64,000 nucleotides of DNA from Sepioteuthis lessoniana (lineage: Eukaryota; Mollusca; Cephalopoda; Myopsida; Loliginidae). This document shows positions 32,776-44,147 of this stretch, piece after piece; within the stretch, counting starts at the first letter, position 1, and the number at the start of each line of letters is the position of its first letter. Made by a program: the position numbers and the translations under genes. The notes under the pieces are model-generated. The model saw only the letters and a list, made by a program, of their open reading frames with translations, made no database searches and was not told where the DNA came from. The DNA lies in NCBI GenBank assembly GCA_963585895.1, contig OY757934.1:40437330-40501329 (forward strand), given 5' to 3'.

Positions 32776-32862
32776 TATAAAAAGTATTTTGTAATTTGCT
32801 TGAAGCATTGCACTAGTTGTTTTATTGTATTGTATTAATTTAGAGGGTTATTTTTTTTTAAA

Positions 32863-32911
<49 letters not shown>
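32715..32911. repeat. (AT)n microsatellites
   Basis: Two long runs, 32715-32771 and 32866-32911, are separated by AT-rich unique sequence. Confidence 0.95.
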
Positions 32912-32916
<5 letters not shown>

Positions 32917-32929
32917 GAATCCGACAATA

Positions 32930-33160
32930 CAGAGAAAAATTGAAAAAATCAGGTAATACAAAAAGAACTTAATGCAAAAGAAAGTCAACATTATAATGTT
33001 TCAGTTCAAATGAACCATCATCTGGACTTGGAAAGGACAATGTCACTTGATATTATCTTTTCCTAGTCTTGATGATGGTTCATTAGAACCCAAACATTAT
33101 AATGTTGACTTTCTTTTACATTAAATTCTTCTTTTTGGATTATCTTCTTTTTCTATTTGT
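32930..33160. repeat. Palindromic element with paired GATGA...AAAC cores
   Basis: The arms at about 32930-33030 and 33060-33160 are reverse complements (AGAAAGTCAACATTATAATG against CATTATAATGTTGACTTTCT). Each arm carries a GATGATGGTTCATT hairpin unit followed by GAAAC or CAAAC and the palindrome ACATTATAATGT. (CT)n and (AT)n runs follow on the right. Confidence 0.75.
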
Positions 33161-33193
33161 CTCTCTCTCTCTCTCTCTACATATATATATATA

Positions 33194-33224
<31 letters not shown>

Positions 33225-33617
33225 GAAGTTGTACATTGATCTATGATTTTCTCTTGAAGTTAATCAAAAGGCGTAATTCATTATTTATTTCTTCTATTTT
33301 TCAAAAAATCAACAGTATGTTTATTACAAAGTAATGATGTAATTGTTAAAAAAAGACAAAAAAAATGTGTTGCCCTAAAGAATGAAAAGAGGAAACTCTC
33401 TGAAAAATCCATTCTACATCATCAGCGTTCATTCCTATTAGCAGTAGTCTTAGAGGCAATCTGACAGAGTAGGAACACTGTTCAAGGGGCAAGGACATTT
33501 GATAAATTCAACTGCAATAAGTAGAGAAAGAAATCTGTGTGAAAGCAACCAGTTCCAAAAACAGAAATAGAAGGGTCAAAGACAACTGCCATAATCTTTA
33601 GTGAAAATTCAGAAAAG

Positions 33618-33619
<2 letters not shown>

Positions 33620-33682
<63 letters not shown>
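33620..33682. repeat. (CT)n microsatellite
   Basis: CT run of about 60 bp; a second shorter run is at 33711-33724. Confidence 0.95.
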
Positions 33683-33689
<7 letters not shown>

Positions 33690-34094
33690 CTCCATATGTT
33701 TACTTCCCCCCCTCTCTCTCTCTCTGAAAACAAGCCTCAACTCAGAAAGATGACCAAGAACTGTGTGTTCCATCAATATCATTGTAGCTGGGAATACAAA
33801 AGCAAAACTAGTTCCCCTCTTAAGGTAAAACTGGAAAAAATTGAAAAGCTGTAATCCAACGGAAGACAATGAAATCAGGCATGGCTGATCATGTGTATAG
33901 AGAAAAGGATGATACCAAAATCTGTGTTATTAAATCAGAATAATTAAGAACAATACTGGAAAGGGATTAAAAGGATCTGTGAGCATTCTAAACTAGATTA
34001 ACCTCTTCAGAGGGTTTAGCATAACAATGGGAGCCTTTAATCAAGAAAGAAAAGGCATTGGACTAAAGACTTTCATCAACTAATTACATTGTTG

Positions 34095-34600
34095 TTTTAC
34101 TCTTTTGAGAGTTTTTCACACCAATGTTAGCAGAGGGGTTTTAATTAGAGTTTGACTGACAGCAAATCTCCTCAAGTCTCTAAAACTCTTCTCAGTATTC
34201 TGGCCGATCTCAATAATGCTGTAGTCTGCCTTGTCTCCACTTATCCTTTTATTTCCAAGTCTCCCAGTGTCACTTTACCAATCCTTCAGAAATTGTTCCA
34301 AATGCACCAATTACAATTGGTATCACTGTAACTTTTATGTTCCTTATTTTTTTGTTCTCAAGCAATGTCTTAGTACTTATCCCTTTTTTCATTTTCTTTT
34401 AATTTTACTGTGTGGTCTGCCTGGACAGCAATGTCCACTATTCAGCAGTTTCTCTTTTTTTGTTGACTATCACTAGGTCTGGTCGTCTGGCCAAAATTAG
34501 GTGATCTGTGTTTTTTCTCAAAATCCCAGCAAATTTTGTGCATCTCATTCTTCAGGAGGGTCTCTGGGCTGTGCATATACCACTTGTTTATATGGCATTA
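34095..34600 (-). pseudogene. LINE B 3' fragment, minus
   Basis: The minus-strand reading recovers KWYMHSPE-like, RRPDLVI (near 34490), VDIAVQADH-like, LGNMKVTVIPIVIGAFGT and the terminal ARILRRVL region across frameshifts. Its 5' end at right abuts an (ATT)n stretch at 34594-34640. It is 5'-truncated just after the zinc finger. Confidence 0.7.
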
Positions 34601-34965
34601 TTGTTATTATTATTTATTTGTTTGTTTGTTCATTAGCTTGTTAAGTTTCCAAGGACATCTTCCTTTTTACTATCTTCTCACATTAACATCTAAATTTTTT
34701 CTATTTAGAATAAAATGAATCTTTGTACAAAACATATACACTACTAATACAATATCTACATACAGATCAAATTCAGTTAAGTAAACTTCATAAAAGGAAA
34801 TTCAATGAGTGAGGTAAATTCTGGCCCAGAACAAAGAGGTAGACAAGTGACATATTACTGTGACCAGATTGAGATGATAGTATTGGTTAAATATATCTAG
34901 CTACCTGAAAGTTGAAAGTTCAATCTCTAAGTCAGACAATATAAAAAGTCATATATTTTTATTGA

Positions 34966-35340
34966 CTGATTTTAATGGCATGTCAAGTCATCTTGGGTTA
35001 TTTTATGCCTAGAAGTTAGGGAATCATGTTCATTGTATCTTCATATTTATATTTCTGTGTAGTTGTTTCTTAAGAGTTTTTTTTTTACACACAGTCCAAT
35101 CAAATATGAATAATTTCCAAACAGATCAATTGAACCCATAAATAGGACCCAAACAGGTACTACCACTCTGGGTCAGAGTGGACCTAGGATTAATAGCAAT
35201 GAAGATCACACTCTCCAGATATTCAGAACTGGAACCTCACCATTGGATGAAGTTTAGTCTGATACACAGGACACTCCTTTTTTTGGTGGAGCTTATTCCT
35301 CTGTAGTAGATACAGTTAACCTAAGCCCCACCAACAAAAG
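34966..35340 (-). mobile_element. Q element copy (short type), minus
   Basis: The tail at left (GACTGATTTTAATGGCATGT then GGGTTATTTTATGCC) is followed by TGTAGTTGTTTCTTAAGAG and the head (GGACCCAAACAGGTACTACC). It lacks the tandem body. Confidence 0.7.
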
Positions 35341-35509
35341 GATCATATTCTCTAATTTAATAGATGAGACAAACAAATAATATAACTAGGATGAACTGAT
35401 ACCAAATATCATTTTGTATAAACAATAGAATAAGAATAATCTCCCCCTTCCATATTTGATTGAATAAAGGTTTTAATGTTTTAAATCCCCCGTTAGGATA
35501 TTGACTTCA

Positions 35510-35720
35510 AAAGACACCTAAAATGTACAACAGCCAAAACATTGTAACTACAACACCCAAGTCCACATTTATCAGTTTTTGTTTTGATTGTTTTTATTTA
35601 TTTAGGTTGTCATTTTTCAGACTGTTGTCTTCATATTTATTTTGGTAAGTTGAAACACAATGTTTTGGCCACTGTATCCTCCAGCTTTCCACAGATGTCC
35701 CTGGTTTATCTGGACATAGA
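35510..35720. repeat. Inverted element halves with AAAACATTGT cores
   Basis: ACAGCCAAAACATTGTAACT at left and AACACAATGTTTTGGCCACT at right face each other. They resemble the 3' core of the elements at 22.8 kb and 23.6 kb, with the stem unit decayed. Confidence 0.4.
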
Positions 35721-36047
35721 AATGATTCAACTTAGGAAACTATTTTTAAAGTTTAACTACTGATCAACAGTCTGAAAAATCACAACAGAAATAATACACA
35801 TCAAGCCTCATCTCAAAATTCAGATGGATAATATTGTTTTTATTTGTTTTGTTTTGGGGGGGTATTTTTTTGGAGGGGGGTATTTTTTTGTTTTGTTTTG
35901 TTTTTCGTTCACCTGATAATAAAGTAGCCATGTTGATGATAATCTGTTAGCATAGCTTCACTCAACTCAAAACCATGATATCCCTTGTTTTGGTAATCTG
36001 AAAAAGATAAAACAATAGAGAAAACAATAATACAGGCAATACAGGTG

Positions 36048-36335
36048 CCCATGGTGTAATGGTTATTATCGTAGGAAATGGACACGGTGACATGAGTTCA
36101 AACCTGGACAAGACTGATTGCATTTCGCATAGCACTAATACCCTTGGGAAAGGTATGAATCCAATTATTCTCCCTCCAGCTATGGGTAAATAGTAGGGCA
36201 GACTAGGGGTTCTTCAGCCTTGTTGGGGCAACTAGTCTAGGAGAAGGAAAACCCTGAATTCAAACCTGTTAAACTCCGCTTAAAAAATTGACCTTGTGTC
36301 ATATCCTGCCCGAGCGGAGGGGTCGGGTAAATATG
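36048..36335 (+). mobile_element. SINE P copy
   Basis: A near-full-length tRNA-derived SINE: GGTGCCCATGGTGTAATGGT (A box), GAGTTCAAACCTGGAC (B box), then the body AATCCAATTATTCTCCCTCC and GGCAACTAGTCTAGGAGAAG. The 3' end is TCATATCCTGCCCGAGCGGA then GGGTAAAT. RNA polymerase III would be expected to transcribe the head in living copies. Confidence 0.8.
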
Positions 36336-36419
36336 TTAAAGTCCTTTAAGGACTTTAAGTTACTCATCAAATCTCATAAGTTACTCATAAATCAAATCTC
36401 AGAAGTTACTCTTTGATCA

Positions 36420-37560
36420 AAGATCACAAGCATTGAGGCCATGCAACTGAAGTCCCAGCTATACTAGATATTTCTCCATGATGGGGAATCATTGCTAGCC
36501 CATGCTCATACTGTGCAGCAAACTCATCACAGGCCATCATGACAGAGGGCCACCAAAGAAGCAATTCAAGGACTGCTTGAAAAAATCCTTTGATGGCTGT
36601 CACATCGACCATCGCCAATGGTCCACCTTAACTGAAAACTATGATATAAGGTGAATTTTGCCCAAGGAGTTGACAATGGGAAGCACTGTATACAGTTGCA
36701 TTTTCTTTAAGGGAAATGAAAATGATAGATCCTTTCATGTCCTAGAAGACTGTCAGCATGACCTTCTTTACTGACTACAACAAGCAGAACTTTTTCTTTA
36801 GTCAATGTGCTTCCATTCCATGAACTATCTTTTTAAATCAGACTCATAGTGGCAAAATCATTTTTTGCCCATTTATAAAACTTTTTTTACTCAAACATGC
36901 TTTTTCATACAGATGACACATGCTTCTGAAAATATTACATGGTTTGCACTTTTCAGCTACCAAAATTTAACTGACAGACCTCTGTTCAATCTTGGAACAC
37001 TCTGTTTTATTTGCTGTCATTTCAAATAGCCTCAAAACAAATATTTTTGCAAGATTAAAATAATTTTTACTATAAACCAATTTCAGTCTGTACAGAGTTT
37101 ACATTTATTGAAAAGAAATTTTGAAAAAAAATCATTTTGCTTTTTTTTTTTTAAAAATCCACTTATTTGTTGAATGATTCTCATATATAACCTAAAGAAA
37201 AAGTTTCATTCACTCCATTCTTCACTGCCACATTAGTCAGTATTATGTGATTCTCTTGAAGGAAAGAAAACTGCAGTCCTCAAATATGGTCAGACTGAAC
37301 CCCATTTGTTTTATCCAGCTCTAAACCCATTTTTATATTTAAAATATTTATATATATATATATAACTGGTATCAAAATTGTTCTTTACTCACCAGTAAAA
37401 GACATTTTCTTTACTCACCTGCAAAAGACATTTTCTTTTCACTGAAATGAAGAAAAAGATTTAAAAAATTAATTTATGTGAACAGTCAAATTTTTTGTCT
37501 TTTAAACCCTTTTTTTATGTCACAACTCAAAAGTTGTGAATCTTTGATTTCTGCTATATT
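36420..37560. other. Unassigned AT-rich stretch
   Basis: No gene or recognised repeat beyond homopolymer runs. A short (AT)n lies near 37348-37364. Confidence 0.5.
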
Positions 37561-37564
37561 CTAT

Positions 37565-37665
37565 AGCTTTGTTTGGTTTGGTTTGGTTTGGTTTGGGTGC
37601 TTTGTATAATGGCATATCAACATTTGTGGGTTATTTAATGCAATTTTTAAAACTTGCACATGAGT
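37565..37665 (-). mobile_element. SINE S tail fragment, minus
   Basis: (TTTGG)n is followed by GGCATATCAACATTTGTGGG and TTATTTAATGC. Only the 3' hairpin tail of the family is present. Confidence 0.6.
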
Positions 37666-37798
37666 TTAAATTACTGTATAGCACCCCACTATAAAAACGA
37701 CCTTGTGTCACTCTTTAGCTTGGTAGGGAGCTAAAAATATACCACATAGAGCAGACCTCTTACTTATGGATGATTTTTGTAACATCCTGCAACTATGG

Positions 37799-38018
37799 AT
37801 TGTTTGGTTTGGTTTCTTTGTTTAATGGCATATCAACCTTTGTAGGTCATTTAATGCCAAAGCTATTCCCCTAGAAGAACAGTAGTGGTACTATTTAACC
37901 CATAACTTGGAGGATAAGGGGTTCAAACCTTTCCCAAGGGTATTTGCCTGAAAGTGAACGTAATAGCCCGACTGGAGTACAAACTCGCTTACTATGATTC
38001 CATAGTCCATCGATTAAA
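37799..38018 (-). mobile_element. SINE S copy, minus
   Basis: The tail with (TTTGG)n and GGCATATCAACCTTTGTAGG is at left. The middle is AACAGTAGTGGTACTATTTA. The head at right has B-box GCGAGTTTGTACTCC in reverse complement. The last bases of the head are replaced by an A-rich run at 38020. Confidence 0.75.
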
Positions 38019-38127
38019 AAAAAAAGAAAAAAGAAAAGAGACAAAATGTTTTCATAAAATAATTAGCAAGATTTTATTGATGCAGAAATATGAACATTAT
38101 ATGAATATGCAATTTTAAACATAAGAA

Positions 38128-38877
38128 TAGCGATACTGGCAAATACACCCAACCAAGCCAAAACACTACTGCATAGTTTGGAACGAGCCACCGCAGGCAT
38201 TGGCCTCCATATCAATGCACACAAAACAGAATATATGTGCTATAATCAAACAGGCGACATCACCACACTAGACAGAACCCCTCTTAATTCAAACTCAAAT
38301 TCACCTACCTAGGAAGCAGTGTATCATCAACAGAAAAGGACATCGACACGCGGCTAACAAAGGCATGGACAGCTATCGATAGGCTATCGATCATATGGAA
38401 ATCAGACCTGACCGGTAAAATGAAACGTAGTTTCTTCCAAGCAGCGGTTGTATCGATACTGCTATATGGATGCACTACTTGGATGCTAACTAAATGGCTG
38501 GAGAAGAAGCTAGACGGCAATTACACAAGAATGTTGCAAGCAATATTGAACAAGTCCTGGCAGCAACACCCCACAAGGCACCAACTATACGGCCACCTGC
38601 CTCCCATCACGAACACTATCCAAGTTAGACGAACCAGACATGCAGGTCACTGCTGAAGAAGCAGGGAAGAGCTCAAAAGTGATGTACTCCTATGGACCCC
38701 CTCATATGCCTGGGCAAAAGCAGGACGACCAGCTCGAACATACATCCAGCAGCTATGTAAGGATATGGGATGTAGCCCTGAAGACCTGCCAGAGGCGATG
38801 AACGATAGGGAGAAGTGGCGAGAGAGGGTCAGGGATATCCGTGCCTGCAGCACGACATGATGATGATGATGATGATG
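38128..38877 (+). mobile_element. LINE A, 5'-truncated, with target-site duplication
   Basis: It starts just after the YADD box (LANTPNQ). It runs through YMCYNQTGDITTLD, YLGSSVSSTEKDIDTRLTKA, MKRSFFQAAVVSILLYGCTT and RHAGHC to the (ATG)n end. A stop follows RHAGHC. Flanking AAACATAAGAA at 38117-38127 and 38878-38888 is a perfect 11-bp duplication, so the insertion is well bounded and fairly young. Confidence 0.9.
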
Positions 38878-39534
38878 AAACATAAGAAAAATATTGTTAG
38901 TTTCTGAGCCTCTTTATACACAATATTTCTTGTTCTTCCATCTTTGCAAATATAAAGAATCCTTTTTCACTATTTAAATCCAACATAGAGCTGGCTCAGT
39001 GGAAAACATGAATCTGTCTGCATCCACCCCACCATTTAAGAAATTAAAAAAAAACTTTGTACTTTATTTGAATGGGGGCCATCTTACTTCATTTAGATAG
39101 AAATTGTATATTTCACCATCTGTTAGCCTCCATTAACCTCAAATGACCTTGAAGGTCAACTTTACATAGTATATGTTGAGGGGAGGAATCTGAGGCAAAA
39201 TCAATATCCATGCAAAATATCAAGTTCCTAAAATATTTTCACATGACGCTCAAACAGACACACACACACACACATGCACATGCAAAAACTTTTGTCATAG
39301 TTATATAACACTTGATTGAGCAAGTTACCCTTTCTATCTTTAGTAACAAAAATACAGAATTCCATTTGAACAGAAATGTTTTGATATAGACACTCAAATT
39401 GAATATACAGGAAGTTTCAAATTTACCCAAAAGTCTGAGGAATTTATAAAGTGTGAACGAACTGAATTAAGTGCAGATATTTTGGTTGGTAATCTTTATG
39501 AACACAACCTTTGAGTAAGGTTTAGTTATTTGGT

Positions 39535-39578
39535 TTAATGGCATATCAACCCTTGATGATTATTTAATGCCAACTCTC

Positions 39579-39664
<86 letters not shown>

Positions 39665-39830
39665 GTAATTTGTAAACAAAAATTTTGTAGGTAAAATTAT
39701 TTTTAAATGAGTTAAAGATTATTTGTTTGCACACAGTCAAATGGTTTCAAGTATTGTTATCTAATACTACTAATTTCATTTAATAATAATCAATTTTTGC
39801 CTATGATTTCAAGTAGAGTAAAGGATTAGG
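39535..39830 (-). mobile_element. Q element, tail and body part, minus
   Basis: The tail TTAATGGCATATCAACCCTT is at left. (AT)n and (GT)n occupy 39578-39657 inside it, then body units (TTTGCACACAGTCAAATGG) follow. It is separated from its probable head at 40535 by about 700 bp of other sequence. Confidence 0.65.
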
Positions 39831-39834
39831 TCTG

Positions 39835-39945
39835 AAACAACCCACACACTGGGTTTTGTTGGTTTGGCCATTCGTCTGATCGTCTAGTGGTGTGGACTCC
39901 GTTGTTAATTCTCAGACCGGGGCGAGTGGGCATTTCACAGGTTGC

Positions 39946-39976
<31 letters not shown>

Positions 39977-40456
39977 CAGAGGGCAGAAGGAAGAAAAGAC
40001 AAACACGGATTCAGAACTGCAAAACGCAGGAAGGTGAAGTTGGCACTTTCGGATTTTGTGTGTATTTGTTATGTGTGGCTATCGCGAGAACTCAGCGAAA
40101 ATCCTACACAGCTACCAAAGATGCTGACTAATCTGTGTCTTCGTTCCTGACTTCATACTGCCCTCCGACTGTTCTGGACCCGCGTCTTAGAACCGACTGA
40201 CCAGCCCCGCGTCTTGGGCTTGAATTTGTCTGGCTTCACGTCCTGAGCTCTGAATGTCAGACTCTCTACTTCGGAGTCTCACTCCTAACTGACCAACGTC
40301 CTTCGTCCTCTCTTCTGGTCTCGCAGGTTTTCACTTTTCAGCTCTTTGTGTGGTCCTCGCGCCAAAATAGACAAATTGGTCCCTCTAGACATTCTGACGC
40401 CGGTCAAAAATGCCACCCATCCACGAACACACACAGAGACCCACACACATACATCC

Positions 40457-40520
<64 letters not shown>

Positions 40521-40530
40521 TGATGCTTGT
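39835..40530. other. GC-richer insert between Q parts
   Basis: A poly(A) run at 39949-39976, a GC-richer stretch with no recognised protein, then (CA)n and (AT)n at 40425-40516. It interrupts the Q element, so it is likely an inserted element. The family is unknown. Confidence 0.4.
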
Positions 40531-40534
40531 TATT

Positions 40535-40745
40535 GTGCCACAGTTCTATTTGACCCATTGGTAGGACTCTAACAGGTACCACTTTTCTGGGAAAGAATAG
40601 ACCTGGGAGTAATGATAATGAAATAGTTCTTCACATTACCCAAAGCTCCAAGACTGGAATATCATCAAATGGTTTAGAGTAATACAGAGGTGCAGTCGGT
40701 GTATTCTTCAGCTCCAGCCAAATAGGCAGAATACCTTTTGTGGTT
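40535..40745 (-). mobile_element. Q element head, minus
   Basis: AGTTCTATTTGACCCATTGG, GACTCTAACAGGTACCAC, CTCCAAGACTGGAATATC and the CAGTCGGTGTATTCTTCAGC end are present. This is probably the missing head of the Q part at 39535. Confidence 0.65.
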
Positions 40746-40879
40746 CAGTATGAAAAATTCAAGAACGAGATTGAAGAAGATGGTAGAAACTAGCAATGTC
40801 GCAATGAGCCCTTATAATTTATTCCATATAGTGTTTTAGCTATAAGTATTTGAACAAGTGCATTGTCGGTTTTATTATG

Positions 40880-41120
40880 GTTTGGTTTGGTTTCTTTGTT
40901 TAATGGCATATCAACCCTTGTAGGTTATTTAATGCCAATGCCATTCTCCTACAAGAACAGTAGTGGTACTATTTAACCCATAGCTGGGAGGATAAGGGGG
41001 TACATACCTTTCCCAAGGGTAGTTGCCAGAAAGTGAACGTAATAGCGCGACTGGAGTACGAACTCGCTTACTACGTTCCCGCAATCCATCGCTTTAACCA
41101 TTACACCACGAGGACACCCC
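40880..41120 (-). mobile_element. SINE S copy, minus, best preserved
   Basis: Tail: (GGTTT)n then GGCATATCAACCCTTGTAGG and TTATTTAATGCC, with a 5-bp outer and a 4-bp inner stem. Head in reverse complement: GTCCTCGTGGTGTAATGGTT (A box) and GCGAGTTCGTACTCC (B box). Total about 240 bp. Confidence 0.8.
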
Positions 41121-41149
41121 GTTATTTTATGGAAACTAGTAACGAATTT

Positions 41150-41585
41150 GAGCCAAGTTTGTGGCAGTACTTAGAATATGTTGATTGTATCCACTGTTAA
41201 GAGGTAAGACCACTCAACTATCCACCAAAAAATGAGGGCTTCCTGAGTATGTCACTAAAATATATATGAGGGTGAGGCTCCGGTTCTGGTAATCTGAGAA
41301 TGTGGAGTACATCTTCATTGCCATTATACCGAGGTGTACTCTGACCCAGAGTAGTAGTACGTTAGAATCCTATCTATGGTTCAAATAGATCTGTTTGAAA
41401 ATTATCAATATTCAATAAGGTTGTATGCAAAGAAAAATCCCTTAAGAAACTACTACATAAAAAAGTAAAATAAATGTACAATGTACACAATTCCCTAACC
41501 TCTTGTCATGGAATAAACCTAGATAAGTTGACATGCCGTAAGAATCATTCCATCTATCTATCTATCTATCTAAATTTCCTTACTA
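41150..41585 (+). mobile_element. Q element copy (short type)
   Basis: The head is diverged at the start, then GGGTGAGGCTCCGGTTCTGG, CTATCTATGGTTCAAATAG and CCCTTAAGAAACTACTACAT. The tail is TAGATAAGTTGACATGCCGT and ends in (ATCT)n at 41550-41573. Confidence 0.7.
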
Positions 41586-41654
41586 GTTGGACAACTCTTC
41601 AAAATAGAAATGTGATTTCACTTTTTATGTGGTACTTTAAGTTAGTTGGTTGGT

Positions 41655-42112
41655 TGGGTTTTATGGCATATCAACCCTTGTTTATTTACTGTCAAATCCT
41701 GGTTATACATACATATATTGAATATATATGATTTGTGAGCAAATAGTTTGTCGGTAACATTTTAAACAAGTCAGAGCTCGTTTGTTGGAACAGTTAAATA
41801 GTTTCGAGTATTGCTATTTAACACTAATAATTCAACATCGGTCATTTGTTTGCACACAGTTAAATGGTTAAATAGTTCTATTTGACCCATACTTGAGACC
41901 CTTACAGGCACAACTGCTGTGAGTCAAAGTGGGCCTGGGAGTAATTGAAAATGGAGGTGTACTCCACATTCCCCAAAGCTCCAAGTCGGGAGCCTTTCCA
42001 TTGGATAATTTTATGTCATACCCAGGACACTTGTTAGGGTTGGTTTTACTCCTCTGCAGAGATGTAATCGGCGTATTCCACAGCTCCCGCCGACTGGGCT
42101 AGGCACTTTACG
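41655..42112 (-). mobile_element. Q element copy (tandem-body type), minus
   Basis: The tail GGCATATCAACCCTTGTTTA (with GGTTGGTTGGGTT before it) is followed by two or three body units (TTGCACACAGTTAAATGG at 41850) and the head to CAGCTCCCGCCGACTGGGCT. It is shorter than the 21713 copy. Confidence 0.75.
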
Positions 42113-42416
42113 TAACATGTTAGTTAACATTTTAGTTATTAAATATGTTTATTACATTAGTGCTAATGTTGAAAGTATCCCCACGAATAAAAAACCTTCC
42201 AACGACATAAATATTGCACCCAAACTATACAAAAAAACAATGCCTACAAAAAATTTCCCCGAAAGACGATCAATTAATATAATCGAAAACGCTTAAGAGT
42301 AGAACCAAGGGTAACCTCTTGACTAATCGGACCAAAAAACCTGACACGAAATCTGGAGAAAAAACATAAGATCATAAAAAAAGAAAATTCCTCGGTCTTT
42401 AACCTAACTTACATAC

Positions 42417-42452
<36 letters not shown>

Positions 42453-42477
42453 ATGTGTGTGTATGTGTTGAAAAGAT

Positions 42478-42698
42478 AGATTTGTAGTGAATCTGACAGT
42501 ATGATAGAAATATGTGGAAAGTTGGATATATCAAACACTTAACTCAAATTTAGATGTGTGATTTTTCGTTTGGCTTTATTTCATCTTCACGAATAAAGCC
42601 GAACGAAATATCACTCATCTAAATTTGATTTAAATGTTTGATTTATCCAACTTTACACATATTTCTATCATACAGACAGATTCACAACAAATCACAAC
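42478..42698. repeat. Palindromic element between AT/GT microsatellites
   Basis: The left arm (GTAGTGAATCTGACAGTATG...AGATGTGTGATTTTTCGTTT) and right arm (AAATATCACTCATCT...CTATCATACAGACAGATTC) are reverse complements across about 100 bp each. (AT)n/(GT)n lies at left (42417-42470) and AT/GT at right. Confidence 0.75.
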
Positions 42699-43033
42699 AT
42701 ATATATGTGTGTGCATGTGTGTATATTGTCATTCACAGACAGACTGTTTTGTTGTATCACAATTCTTCAGTGGGGTTAGACCCGTGAGATGCTTCAAGCC
42801 GAGATCGAAACCTGGCTGATTTTACATCAGCCGGATATCTTACCCGAGAGCCATCGTCAATCTCAGCGTAAGGGAAGAAATTTTTTGTGTATATCTTTTT
42901 ACATATACACAATCGGCTACCAAAGTGCTCAATTCAAGAGAAGAGAATTATACATATATAAAAGGAGCAAACATGATAAGATGAATCAGAATATTTCTTT
43001 CATATTTTTTCATTCATTAATTGTTCTCAAATA

Positions 43034-43057
43034 GTTTCGACCATAGGTCTTCATCAG
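43034..43057 (-). ncRNA. Hammerhead-ribozyme-like core (candidate)
   Basis: On the minus strand a perfect CTGATGA is followed by one unpaired A, a 4-bp stem (GACC with GGTC, loop TAT) and GAAAC. This matches the conserved CUGANGA/GAAA core arrangement of hammerhead ribozymes, apart from the extra A. Stem I could use TTTTTTC before the core and GAAAAAA at about 43003-43009, which is weak. No NUH cleavage triplet was located with certainty. Confidence 0.3.
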
Positions 43058-43451
43058 GAAAAAAGTTGGATTTTTTTAAGCTTTTAAAAGAGTTTATATG
43101 CTATATGCTTATAAGCGACGAAAAATGAACTCGTAATATAGTATATCGATTTGTTGAATGAAAATCAATTTTCTAGTATCTTTTATTAGATTTATCAACG
43201 TTCGAAGTTCATCATCTAGGCAAATTATTAACAAACATGGTGTAAATGTATTTCTTTGCATGACTCTAACGACAATGTCGAAGATGTTGATGTCGTGATC
43301 TGGAGAGCGAGAACATTGCTTTTGTGTTTTTATGAAGCATTATTATAGCTGTAACAGTTTATTTGGGGAGAGCTTATGTTTGTAGTATTTGCTCCATCGT
43401 ATGGAATCAAACGCCTTGAAAAAAAACCTACAAATACGTAAGTGTTGCCTT

Positions 43452-43454
<3 letters not shown>

Positions 43455-43541
<87 letters not shown>
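43455..43541. repeat. (AT)n(GT)n microsatellite
   Basis: About 60 bp of AT runs into about 27 bp of GT. Confidence 0.95.
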
Positions 43542-43543
<2 letters not shown>

Positions 43544-43562
43544 GTTTTAGGGAGTTTTTACC

Positions 43563-43824
43563 TCCCATTTTACAAATCATCCAAATAAGACGAGCAAGAC
43601 ACGATGGACACTGCTAAAGAAGCAAAGACGAAGTCACAAACGACGTTTTCCTATGGACTCCGACACATCAACGCGCAAGTGTTCGCTGATCAGCGAAGAC
43701 TTAGATACTTCATCTCTGTGTGGACACTGGATGCAGTCGAGAGGATCTGTCAAGAGCGATATATGACAGGGAAGGATGATGAGAAAGTGTCAGAGAAGTC
43801 TGTGCTTTCAGCATGACTTACTGA

Positions 43825-43825
<1 letters not shown>
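43563..43825 (+). pseudogene. Diverged LINE A 3' end
   Basis: QIIQIRRARHDGHC, a stop, then RSKDEVTNDVFLWTPTH and DVDTGCSREDL-like readings across frameshifts. It ends near an imperfect TGATGA. More diverged than other LINE A copies, so older. It follows (GT)n and precedes (AT)n. Confidence 0.65.
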
Positions 43826-43859
<34 letters not shown>

Positions 43860-43866
<7 letters not shown>

Positions 43867-44074
43867 TGCTAAATAATAAATAAAGTGTACCCAATATCGT
43901 TGACAGTGTGAATATATTTGAGTTAGTATAACGTTGACATAGGATCAATGGTGCTTGGTAACTTCTAGTTTCTCGTCTATGCTTTCATCAAACCATCACT
44001 CGGTCTGATGAACGCATTGGCGAGAAACTGTTACCATGCAACATTGACCCTATGTCTACGTCATACTAACTCAA

Positions 44075-44147
<73 letters not shown>

